DNA from: Hydractinia symbiolongicarpus
Taxonomy: Eukaryota > Cnidaria > Hydrozoa > Anthoathecata > Hydractiniidae
DNA length: 64,000 nt
Direction of reading: 5' to 3'
Assembly (NCBI RefSeq): GCF_029227915.1
Contig: NC_079883.1
Coordinates: forward strand, 6,882,001 to 6,946,000
Position numbers and translations under genes: made by a program. Under the pieces are notes generated by a model that was not told the origin of the DNA, made no database searches, and worked only from the letters and a program-made list of their open reading frames with translations. Below are positions 22,564-34,422 of the stretch, in pieces (positions within the stretch are counted from its first letter, which is position 1; every line of letters starts with the position of its first letter).

Positions 22564-25343
22564 ACCGTGAGAGTTTGACCATAAACGTCCTTGTTTTTCC
22601 TCAACCAAAAGTTGATGTACCATGTATACATTGCTTTTCTTCTTTTTTTGATATTCCAGATTATAAAAAGCCTAAAAATAATTTCCTAGAATTACCGTAC
22701 AATTTGACACGCAAATAAATTCTTTCTTTAAAGTCCAAGTTGTTCTAAAAGTTGATCTTAGCCATTAGGCCTGCCCGCAAGTAGGGAAGAAGTTTTTTTG
22801 TTTGTTTGCAGAGATCCCATGTAAGAATCGCATTTAAATAATAAAAGCAAATTAGAGATACGTACTGTATAAATATTGCCTAACGTATGCCGGAATATCT
22901 TCTTTGATCGCGTCTAAATATTCGTGCGCCCAGTACTTGCTTATGTCATTGAAACGTGTGGAATGAAAACAAAGAACCGACTGAAAGCAGACGAAAGGAA
23001 AGGAGAGAGGTGATTGACTATTTTTGTTTAAAAAATGTATTGCTATAACTATTTACCACAATAGAAAATGTATATTAACAATTTATTTGAGGCTAATTTT
23101 GTATAATCAATATAGCTATAAGTGTTGCTGAGCGGAAACAGATCCTCTTCTTCTCTGTTTACGAGAGAAAAATTTTACTCGACGGCGCAATCGAGGAGAA
23201 GAAATATTTATTTTCGTTTATATATCTCTAGGGTTTCTTTTTACTATAGGGGTAGAGGTTCTGTTCCGTACCAGTTAGCTAGCTATATAAAAGATAAATT
23301 AAAAGACTAATAGTAGTTCTTTATCTATAAAAGAGGTTGCCGACTTGCTGAAACACCATATATGTGGGGGCAGGCGCGGGCATTGTTTCACGGTTTTGCC
23401 AAGGTTTTTATCTGTAACCGTCTGGGACCATCCAAAACCGCCCGAATTGCACCCAAAATGAGCTCATTGTTCTTATTTAAATTTTGTTGAGAAGAAGGAA
23501 GGTGCTATATTCTCAGTTTATTATTTGTACGATTTTATTACAGCTATTATGACATGGTAATAAATGTTTAAAAACAATGTTGTTTCTGATTGATTCGGGT
23601 TTCAATTCGGAAATTTTAAGTTTTTTTTCAAACGTCAGAAGTTGTCCGACAGCCCCCATGGTTTTTGTGGTAAGAAAGTTAGAGTCATATTGTTACAAAC
23701 CCAAGTTCATTTCTAATTCTTCCTCTTTAAAGCACAGACTGTTTTTCTATACGCTTAATTCAAGAGCCATAATTAAAACAAGCAAAAATAATAAACTTTA
23801 TTAATATTTTTTTATTCCATCTGCTCAAATGACAAAATAATTTATAACTTTCTTTCGTGGTTTTCTTTTCTTATGCTTCTCTTCTTACCTCTTCTCTTTT
23901 TTAAGAAAATGTTTGAACGTCGTTTGATTTCCTAATTTTATTTTTACATTTCGCGCCACCATTACACAGAATCAAAACAGATACAATTTATAAAAAAAAA
24001 TCGTTAATTTTTTAAATACTTTTAAATCTGGAGGTCATAAGCAGAACTCTTATAAGAATATATCTTGAGCAATAACGAAAAGATTGTTTGAAACTTTTTG
24101 TAAAGGTTTGTTACACAGTTCAACATAATTGAGCAACTTGGAGAAAAAATCAACTTTTATAAGGTTAATTTTAAAAAAATGCATACAAATATATTTAATT
24201 ATGACAGAACATCTTATTCATGCTTTTTAGGGCAGGTGTCTTATAGCTATGCGGTGGATATTCGTACACATTTATAAAATGCGTACAGTTATGCCCTTTT
24301 GTTATTGTTTAAATATTGATGTAATTCATTTAGAATTTGTATTGCAAATCATGGTAATTAAAAATTGAAATGATTTTTTGAAATGATCTTGGAGATCATC
24401 CCTAAGTTAACAATGATGGTACACTTGTAGAAAAAACTTGCTAATTAATTCATTTGAACCCTCATTGATTGTATTGGATAGCATCATTTCAAGATGGAAA
24501 GTTTATATACTTTGAGACTTCTGTAATTTCATAAATTACAGCATGTGAGTGGAATGTGCATATTCACTTAAAGGCATCAAGGTGTCTTAGGTCCTGGTAG
24601 CAATCTTAGTTTTAAAGTATCAAATTCTGGTTTAGGGTACACAGGGTTTATTATAACAAAACAACTGTAAATTGTTAGATTTTTCTTGTGAAATATATTT
24701 TTGCACATTATCATTACTGGGATGAATTTTGTGGACTATTTTTAACAGCTTTTTTTTCAATCTCCATGTTTGTACGAATTATAAAAGTGTGTACGAATAT
24801 TTACAGAATATATATTATAACAGGTGATTATGTTCATATTTTTGTGAAAGGAACTTTGAATATGGAAATAGTAACATCGCAAAAATGTCACAAAAATATT
24901 TCATTAAATCACACAAAAAGAGTAGTGTGATATGTTGGCTTAATCTTTTGTCATTGTGGAGGCTGTATTTGAAACATTTTTATCACACTGGATTCGAGTT
25001 ATTGTTATTGCTCATTACATTAAAAATTCTCTACTATTTTCTTGTGTAAACAAAAAGCTGAAGATGTTCCGTTTTCCTGATATAGAGTTAAGGAAGAAGA
25101 CCTTGACTTGAAATGACGCTCTGTTAAATTGTTTTTATATATGTTACAATGCGTAATATTTCTTTCTGTTTGTAGCTAGCCAGAATTTAGAGAGCTTATG
25201 CAGGAAAATTTGTAATTTTTTTTGCATTAAAACAAACAAGCAAAGAAACAAACCAATTTTTAGTATCAAAATTAGTAGAATCAACTTTTTTTTATTTTCA
25301 CTGGTTGTGTATATCATCATGCAAAATCACCTTTTTTTAGATC
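22564..25343. other. Gene-free region upstream of SRPRB
   Basis: No exon with support. Short ORFs (23122-23310, 23577-23804, 24688-24930) have no recognisable domain and AT-driven composition. The last part should contain the SRPRB promoter. Confidence 0.4.
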
Positions 25344-27496
25344 ATGGACGTAAATTTGTTTATTCAACAAATTCAGGAAGTTTCTCTTCAATCTACCAAT
25401 GTTTACATTGCTATTGCAATTGTCCTTGTAACTTCATGTGAGTATTATTTCTGTATATGTATATATATTTGCACTTAATAGACTATGTATGCAACAAGTG
25501 AACTTGACATTTCTTTTTATTTTATTTTTGTTACCTTTCCCTATAGCCCCATGCCAATGTATGCATGTAGTTTTTCATTGAGAAAATTTGCATTCATGCA
25601 TTAATGATGTTATGATTCTGTCTCCAGTTTACTTTTCAAGATCTTCGACATTAACGTGACATAGATAAATATGTTATAGTTAAAAGAATGTATTGTCGAA
25701 ATAATTACTTCTCACATTTGAGCCCTTCAGATAACTGTCAAATTTTTGTCCAACTATACCATAAAAACATAGCTATGTGTAAAGAATTCTACATATTAAA
25801 GTAGATAAGAATGTTTACGTTTTAATATATATATAACTAGTGGTAAGCTTGTGGAAATCTACATCAAATCACCCATCGGAATTTAAATTTTTATTTTAGT
25901 GTTGTTGTGGGTGGTTGTGAGAAGTAGCGTTTCAGGAGATACGATATTGCTGCTAGGTCTATGTGATTCGGGAAAAACATTACTCTTTTCACTGGTAACT
26001 ACTAACTAATATTTTGTATTGGCTTAAAATCCTGCCATGCTGTTTTTATTATAGTATTTTTTGTTTAAGCTGACTACCAAAAAAATTATTGCTACACAAA
26101 CTTCGATAAAAGAAAACAAAGGAAAATGTGTAGCCATCTCTGGAAAGGTAAGATGTTCATTTTTATTTATATTTAGTATGGTATAGTTCAAAGCATCAAC
26201 TTTAGTTCATCGTCAAACTTTTTAGGTTGGAAAATCCTGGAATGTTGTGGATGTTCCTGGTCATGAAAGAGTACGTGCAAAGCATTTGCATCAAAATAAA
26301 GATAGAGCAAGGTAAAGCGCCATTTTTTTACGATGTACAGCAGCACGGCTACTCATGATTATATATTTATGTTTTTATGTTTTAGGGGTGTGATATTTTT
26401 GATTGATAGTGTCAATTTTCCAAGAGAGATCAGAGATGTAGCTGAGTATGATTACCTGCTTATTTTTACATAGTTGCATTAAAAACCTTGCCAGGGCCTA
26501 TGTTGGTGGGGAAATCCTGGATAAGTGGGACTTTTGCTACTTACTAAATCGAACCAGTAAAATCTCACTTAATTAGTGGGACTTTCGCTATAAAGGACTG
26601 ATTTTTTCGGTCCCTTAAGAGTTCTACTTTAGAGGAGTACAGGGCAGGCGTTATTTGTGTGGTCCTGTAAAAACTTGACAACAAGCTAATCGCTGCTCCT
26701 AGGCTCGGAATAAGTGTCTCCTTGTAAATACTCGTCTGTAAACTAATTATCTTAGGTACATATACGACATAATGGTCATTAGAACAATGCAGAAGAACAA
26801 AGCTTCGATACTAATAGCTTGCAATAAACAAGGTTTGGATTGATTTGTATGAAAGGATAGTAACTGTGTGATCCTCCTTCAATTTTGTTCTTACTCACAA
26901 ATGTTCGGTCACTGCTTTTCGTCAATGTTTAGCACTACAATTTCTACCGAGGTAAAATGTATACCCTGATATCCACATTTATTGTATGTACAAGATTCGT
27001 ACAAACCATATTTCTACATATTTTATTCTTGCCCATGCATGAAAATTGAAGTCTTAAATTTTTAAAATTAGTCCCTCAACTTTGAAACCCATTTGATCGG
27101 CCCTGTATATTTTTATTGCAGACATGACCACTGCCAAATCATGTAACGTTATAAAAGTACAGTTGGAAAAAGAATTGTAAGTTTCTTTGTTTTTTTTTCT
27201 GTTTGTTCGTCTTTATCTTTTTGACTTTCTTAGTAGCTAATTTCATAATTTTACTGAGTGATTAAATTTGTAACATCTATTTCAGGAATAATTTGCGTCA
27301 AACTCGATCAGCCGCTCTTTTGGGTATCGATGACTACTCTTCTAGTAAAAATGCATTTATTGGCAAGCAAGGCAAAGATTTTGAATTCGCACATGTACAT
27401 CCGATCAAAGTGGATTTTTGCGAGTGTAGTTTAAAAGATGAACATGGTGAAAAATCAAACCTGGATGAAATTCAAGCATGGCTCAGTGCTTTATAA
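25344..27496 (+). CDS. SRPRB: Signal recognition particle receptor subunit beta
   Basis: Eight exons with consistent phases: 25344-25437, 25900-25994, 26070-26147, 26226-26311, 26386-26445, 26756-26832, 27122-27176, 27286-27496, giving 251 aa (human ~271). A single N-terminal hydrophobic anchor (about 20-38) leads into a small GTPase domain. Visible are G1 GLCDSGKT (51-58, the same P-loop as in vertebrate SRPRB), G3 DVPGHE (98-103) and G4 NKQD (161-164, split over the exon 6/7 junction). The C terminus FCECSLKD, then LDEIQAWLSAL, fits the family ending with its E-C-S G5 motif. The protein anchors SRP receptor alpha to the ER membrane and controls ribosome-nascent-chain docking through its GTPase. 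The start is the only ATG before the anchor, right after a short leader. Confidence 0.95.
26490..26750. mobile_element. Degraded MITE-like sequence in SRPRB intron 5
   Basis: Internal near-repeats TAAGTGGGACTTTTGCTA and TTAGTGGGACTTTCGCTA (about 26522 and 26574), then TAGAGGAGTAC, resemble the repeated subterminal motifs of DNA transposons. No clean ends or target duplication were found. Confidence 0.35.
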
Positions 27497-28264
27497 TTGA
27501 TATCTAAAATATATTGAGAAATTTAGAACTTTTATTTATGGCGAACCGTCTGTTTTTTTTAATTGAATCTTCTTTTTTACAAATGATAAAAGAATATGGA
27601 CGGAAATATGTTGACTATATAAGATAATTCTTTTCACGAAAACAAAGTTGTTGTTTTTTGTTGTATTTTTTACCACATACGTAGCCGAGGTGTGCTGTAA
27701 AATGTCGAGCAGGAGTATGTATTACAAATTCTTCGTTGTCAATGTTATCAAACAATAGATTTTGACATTTTCCAGTCAACAAAATAATTTTTTGCTTCTT
27801 CTGTAATAATGGTTGATTCGTAGCCTGTTGCAGAGGATGCTTAGTATAAGGATATTTAAATCTCCCCACCAGTGAGAGGATAACTGTCCTTTGTTTTATT
27901 CAAAAAGCTAATGATATCGGGTTTTCCTGTTCCTGCAGACTCCTTATACTATAAATTGTTAAACTTTATGCGACTTCAGTTAATCTTAAATCGACCAACA
28001 ACCTTGTGCTGTCCTGACTACTGTTCCACAACATTTAACATCTGCAGAGTTAACAGCACTTATCTTCTACATGCTTAGGTTAAAACACTAAGTGAGAACT
28101 TACAAGTGGAATGTTTTCTGTCAGTCGTACGATTCAAAAGGCACCGTTTTTTCTCCTTAAAAGATTGACCTGTTATAATCACGTGCAGTAATAAAATCAA
28201 ATTATTTTTAAATTTTTATATTACAATACTGTAAAGGATTCTACATAGTGATGTTTCTTAACTT
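27497..28264. other. Spacer between convergent genes
   Basis: SRPRB ends at the left and a minus-strand gene ends at the right, so both 3' UTRs should lie here. The minus-strand ORF at 27615-27869 has no recognisable domain. Confidence 0.4.
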
Positions 28265-30746
28265 CTATGATGCTACTGCATCTGTGTTTATCACATTTTT
28301 TTGGTTTTCACAATTCTTTAGCCTGCTACTTTTCTTATGTGATTTTTTTCTTTTTTTTCTTTGACATCTATTATTTACTTTACTTTGTTGCGTTGTGTTG
28401 TTGTCGTTTGTTGTGGCATGTGTTACATTACCTGGATTTGATCTCAGCACCAGAATATCTTTATGCGTTAACATTGTTTTGATGTAGTGTAAGTCAGCCT
28501 TTAAGTGATTATTTTCATGTTCGACGTGATTTTTAAGTTGTCTTTCGCTCACAAGTACAGCGTTTATTTCCACAAGTAAATTTTCTAGAAAGTAAACAAT
28601 AGGACAGTTGAATACTGAAAGCGACAGTAAAATAAAAACAGTTAGTGCTCGCTTGTTACATACAACGAAAAAAATCGTCTTCACACAATTTGAAAATCTT
28701 TGAACCTCGAAATAATATTTGCGAAAAAAGACAAGCTTGGATTCTGAATTATTCTTGATGTTCAACCCCATTCTCTGACCAAGGTCAATTTTGCTTTCCT
28801 CTAAGGTCTGTTAGCATCAGATAAATAGATTCCCTCTTTAACACAGATTTTTTGGGGGGAAGATGGGGGAGGGCAAGAGAGTGTTCAAATGGAATACCCA
28901 ATATAGGATTATTGTATAACTGCGCGTCTAGTTGCTATTATATGCATTTGCAGTGGTAGTTGAATCTGCTTTTGATAGTATTATGATGGCATGGCAAAAA
29001 AGAAACGTGTATTTCTAATAAGTGTGATTTAACTCTTTTTGTTTAAAAGACGGATTACCTGCTCCAATAACTTTGATTCTATGTGAGTGACGCAACATTT
29101 GAAAAAAGAGACATCTAATGTGTGGTGATAAAACAGGCTTAAATAGAATCGAATAGAAGGTTTTGCATACCGTATTCTTCTCGTTCTTTCTTCATACATT
29201 CTTCAAGCGCTTCAAGTTCTTTTTTCACATTATTTATTTCGCTCTCACTTTCTTCAACAGTGATCAACAGGTGTTCATCCTAAACATTATTTAATGACAA
29301 CTTTTAAACAACGGCTACAAATTTAGTGTCTAGTCCGACAAGTCGACACTAAGGTAAGACTTCCAACTAAACAAATTTTAATTGGTATTCATGGATGCTC
29401 AGGATTTAATTTTCAGGATAGTTTTCTGAGCACCTTCACTTCAACATAGAATATCTCCTCAACGAAAAATCGTAACATAGAAAACCCTGCCATTTTTCAA
29501 AGCAAATTTTCACTCTCTTTCCACTAATTCTATTCGTTTTTTATAAAAAATTTAAAAAGTTTTACTTGTGCAAGGACGGTATGCATAAAGTTGATGTTTT
29601 ATATTCTAGTCTGAAAAATACCGCAAGGCAAATCAATTAGACATATGTATATGAGAAAGTACCGATAAGCATTTGTCCACTTAAAGGTTTGCCATGATTA
29701 ATCATATACTGCGAAAGGATTAAGGATTTTTTGGAGCATTGAAGTTTGGAAATTTCTATTAGCTACGATGTTCTCTTCATAATTCTTTCACCCTTCAACA
29801 AAGTTTCTTGTGAGAAAAATCGAGGATGGAAGCAAACCTAGAGTCGATAAAAGTTCAAAAGATGAAGGGCGGGTTACTGAAATGTAATGTTTTCCAAAAC
29901 AAAATCAATTAGGAATAATGTCAAATGATCAAATGATGATTCCGAAGATCCTCGAAAAAAGTTCGTTTCTTATGTAAAAGTAAATGTTAAAAAATTGCGA
30001 TAAAAAACTTTCCATTCAAAGCTAACTTTATCTTCCTATTTCGTTTCATTTCGCTTCATTTCCACAGAGATACAAAATTGAAATGTGTTTAGTGGGAAAA
30101 ATTAATTTACATGGGATGTGTTGCTGTTGATAATTGCACACATTTTATGACAGAATGGAGTGATCTGTACTGTAATGTGTTTTCAGCAATGGTAACGAAT
30201 TGTCATTCTTCTTTCAAAATATGAATAACACTTATGCTTTATGTAAAAACATGGAAGGTTTGGGGAATGCTATGTTCTTTGCAATCAAGCTAGTTCTATT
30301 TACTATCGTCCAGTGAATTTAACTTTGGAGGAACTATTTATTAAAACATAAACTTGCATACTAGCCTGTTTTGTCAAGATACCATGATGCACTGTAAGTT
30401 TTTTAAAGTCAATTTCACTCAGTTTAACTTTTTGCAATTCCTTTTTCGTCGATTTCAACTCTTCCTGCAGATGAAATATTTCAATATTACGCACTTCTTT
30501 TTCCTTCTTAAGTTCATCAGATACCTTTCTAAGATTCGCTCTCAATTCTCTTTCGCTGTTCTGATTTCTTTCTTGTGAGGTGTTAAAGACTTCTTTTAAT
30601 ATTTGAAGCTGTCCTTTCAAATACAAATTTTCGTACGTACACGCTCCATCACAAGCTTTCCGACGCAGTTTGCAAACTTCTTCGCTTATTTCGCCTTTCA
30701 TCTTTAACTTTTCCTCAACTGAATGCCGAGATTCATTTGATGTCAT
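28265..30746 (-). CDS. Uncharacterised coiled-coil membrane protein
   Basis: Proposed exons: 30746-30393, 29279-29171, 28800-28265; together 332 aa with an open frame throughout. Exon 2 (EEY/G) and exon 3 (acceptor CTTAG at 28801) join cleanly in phase 1. The exon 1 donor is uncertain: the GTGCAT site at 30392 keeps frame with exon 2, while the stronger-looking GTATCT at 30382 would need an extra exon between. Exon 1 and 2 products are charged heptad-like coiled coil (for example KVSDELKKEKEVRN, EINNVKKELEALEECMKKER). Exon 3 adds one hydrophobic segment (about 206-226), a second short helical stretch, and a Lys/Arg-rich tail (RCQRKKRKKSHKK). I do not recognise the family. The design suggests an anchored scaffold or tether, but no function can be assigned. 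Confidence 0.6.
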
Positions 30747-33700
30747 AAATTAAGTTTTTCGCATCAAGTTGACGTCAAATTATGTTGCAAAGACATCATT
30801 ACAGTGATTTATTCGCAGCTTGGTCGAACTTTTGTTTTTTATCTCCTTTTTACACCTGTTTATGTCATCTGTCTAAACTTTGAGATAAATTGTTGCTTAA
30901 TCTTCTGGTTATAATTGATGTCAAATGGATGACTTGATGTCATTGCAATGCATAACATAAAAACGAACTCAACTGTATGTAAACAAAGAAAAACGAGCAC
31001 CAGTGTGAACATAGAGACGATCTTTTACTTCCAGTAAAACAATAAAACATTCGTAAACCATAGAAAATGGTGATGAACCCTCCACACATCAACCGCTTTT
31101 GTCAATGTTATCTGTATTTTTATGAAATGACATTTCTGCAGGCATTTAAAGAGATTACAAAGTAAGACAAATTCCACTTCATTGCGTGACAGTGTGTTGT
31201 CAACCGCATGTTGTTTACTCTATATAAACTCCATAAACAGCAAATATGCTTCATTATTAGAAGAGATAAACGTTTGGGATATCAATGTCACGAAGCAACA
31301 ATCACGTCAGTGCTGCGACTAAAATGGGGAGGTTAGTACTCGAATTTCCGGTTGTTTCACCAAAATACGCACCACAATAAAATTTCAAACACTGAGCTGA
31401 TTTTTTTATGTTGATAGCGCGTCTGGATGCTTGCATTTTCTTGGATGTATTCGGCGATGCTTGACACGCTTCTCAAGATGTCGTGACTTCCACCATAATA
31501 AATCATGACATGTCTGATTATTTGTGTAATGGTATACTAATCCGTTCTTATATAACGGATTTGAAAGTTAAGTTGAAAATAAAATTTAGTGCATTCTACC
31601 CTGGATTATCTTCCTATTTCTTCCTGTAGTTAGTATATCACGCTGTCGTTACGCAAATGTCAAGTTTTTGACGTTGTTAGAACCAGGAGGAGTTTTGCAT
31701 CAAAGTCGTTATATCCGTTTTGAAATAATACAAATAACATCGTGTGTTTACAAAGACATGACTTGCGTGTTTTTTTGCATCATTATTAGTGAAGAAAATC
31801 GCTTACTAAGATACCAGCTTAAATACGAGTTATTGTAAATACATACAGTAAATGAGGTGTTCAAACATCTTACGCTGTGTCATGTTTTTTTGAAATGTTT
31901 GAATGTTTTGCTAGTTGTTTTCGTAAGAAAAGCAGTTTTTATTTATGAAACAGAAAAAAAAATTCTTTAACTTTCAACTTCTATCACCCATGAAGCAAGC
32001 GCAGTGATTGGAGTTGTATTCGTCCTGAAACCTTTGCGAATAAGAAATAAGTAACGTGGAAAGTGATTATCATTTCTATGTTTATTTTATCGATATGCCT
32101 TAGCTTTGAAAATGCAGTAAATATTTAGCTATATACGCACCGTAAACTCTCCTTAAACGATATATTCCCAAAAAAACTCGCTTTTTTGGTGGTGGTAATT
32201 AGAAAGCCCGAGTAAAGCAATTCTTTTTTTTGCAGAATAACTTGGCAGAATTGTTGAAGTTAATTTTTCATTATCAAATATAATTTGTAAGTTTTTTTTG
32301 TATGTTTCATTGTTAGTATAATTGTTTTCGTACAAGCTTTAACAACGTCATACTTGACGCAAATTTGGAACTAAATGCCTTAAGTGACGCAAAATAAGTT
32401 TTGAGATTTTCTTATCGGTATCTTATCTTAATTTCTTCACCCAAGGGATCAGTTTGTGCTAACAAAACTATCGTATTATTAAATTTTCCGTATTTGAAAT
32501 TATGATGACACAAACAGAGAAACTTTATACAAAAACAAGGCCGTCCTTTAAATTCCACGCTATTTTGTGCGCCCATATTACAACTTTTCTCTCGCGCACA
32601 AAACAGACAGAATACGGCTGTTAATAAAGTCACTAGTCGTTAGCTCGTCAGAAATCTACTGCAGCAAGGTCAATAACAAGATAATGTATTTGTTATTTGT
32701 AGCTGAGGATTTCATGCGTGGTTTAGCATAATCCGATTTGGGCCGACAGACAGACCGCGGCTGTTATTAAAGAGATATACTCATCAGCCCAGGGAAAAAT
32801 TCACGGGTTCACCGGTCCTCAGATTTTCTACCGTCGTACATATCACGGGAATCAAAGCATGACGTAATTGGATTACTTTGCGGAGGTCTGCAGAAAGTGT
32901 GGGTATTATCAGTGTGGAAATATAAGAGATTTACAGGAGAAACACAGTCGGGTGACGGAAAGTAAAATTACACTTATACTTACGTTCAAATTCAGGAAAG
33001 AGAAAAAATCTTAGAAATCACGAATAAATAAAACATAACTTAGATAGTAATAACGATTTTGATCTTTAACACAATTCTTGCAAATGGTTTGTTGTGAAAA
33101 TGAGGTTTTTTGATTGAGATCACCAAATTGACCGATTATTCTTAATTACTTCGGGATGTTATTAAAATGTGTTTATAATCAATTGTCTGTACTTGTGTCA
33201 AACTTAAGACTTATTTGAATTATAAACAGAGGTGCAACTTTTTTCGTTATCTTACATCTAATGTAGCAAATGTTTTTAATTCGCAACAGCGTTCGATTTA
33301 GAATTCGCAAGAGTTGAGCTTCATTCCTAATTTATTCGTTTTTCATTCTAAGTTTTTACATAATTCGACTTGACTGCAAAACACTCTTCACACCTACTGT
33401 AGCAGTCATACTAAAAATGTTTTTATTAACTAGCTGTCGAAATTAAATGGCCGAGCCTCTGTATAGATAGAGTTCAATATTCATCAACGTATTCTCTGTC
33501 ATCCAGAAACGCAGGAAGTCAAAAAGAAAAACAACAGATAAAATATCTGTTAAGCCGGATTGGCTCCATATTTTTTCTAAATTTTGTATTTCCTGGTTGT
33601 TTTAATTTCTTGAGAAAAAAATCTGAAGTTAGTAATGGATTATATTTTTCTTTTTATCCCACAGAACAGTAAAAAAAGATTTACCCAAAACAGAATTTTA

Positions 33701-34310
33701 TAGAAAGTTCCATCCGTTCAGGAAATACGATAGTTGGCACTGGCAAAAATATGACGTCAAATAATTTCAAAAGAAATTCCAAGTTTTAAGCTCATCTCTA
33801 TTCATCTACGTATATGATATGATTACTTCGTAAATTACATTTCAATATGGCTAATTAATTTGGCTAACTGAATTCACAGTGTTATGGGAACGTGTACAAT
33901 TTATGAAATAGAACAGTCTTGTAAAAACAATGAAGAAATGAGTAAAGAAGAACAACGAAAATAAAAAAAAAGCAAGGCTGAAATTTACTGATTTTCCTGT
34001 TTACCCGAAAAAAGATGAAGAAAATCTTTCAAGACAGAAATTTTCGCCAAATGACAACAATTGATTTTGTATATATTCTTTTGGGTCGGAACAACATGCA
34101 ATGTAAAATATAAACATGCTCAAAATGTTAGAAAATTTTGGAATGTGGGAATTCCCATTTCCCAATTCTAGTAAACAACGTAATGTATTTTCATTGTATG
34201 TCCTAGTAGTGGTGTTTGTAGTGAAAAGTAATTGACTTTATTTACATTGGTCATCTCATCACCACCTGCGATAAAACTATTTAAGCTGGTATGATTGTGG
34301 TTGTGCTAAA
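30747..34310. other. Long gene-free region
   Basis: Apart from the promoter expected just right of 30746, I see no exon with flanking splice signals. Short ORFs at 32153-32335 and 32412-32633 (minus) have no domain and biased composition. Confidence 0.4.
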
Positions 34311-34422
34311 GCTGGTTGAGGTGGGTTAAGGTGGATTGAGGTGTGTTGAGGTGGATTAAGGTGGGTTGAGGCGGATTGAGGTGGGTAGAGGTGTGTTAAG
34401 ACGGGATGGGCGGGTTGAGGCA
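34311..34422. repeat. 10-bp G-rich minisatellite
   Basis: Eleven consecutive decamers of the type GGTGGGTTGA / GGTGGATTGA / GGTGTGTTGA, nearly in perfect register. The + strand has almost no C, so the array is strongly strand-asymmetric, in an otherwise AT-rich region. Confidence 0.95.
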
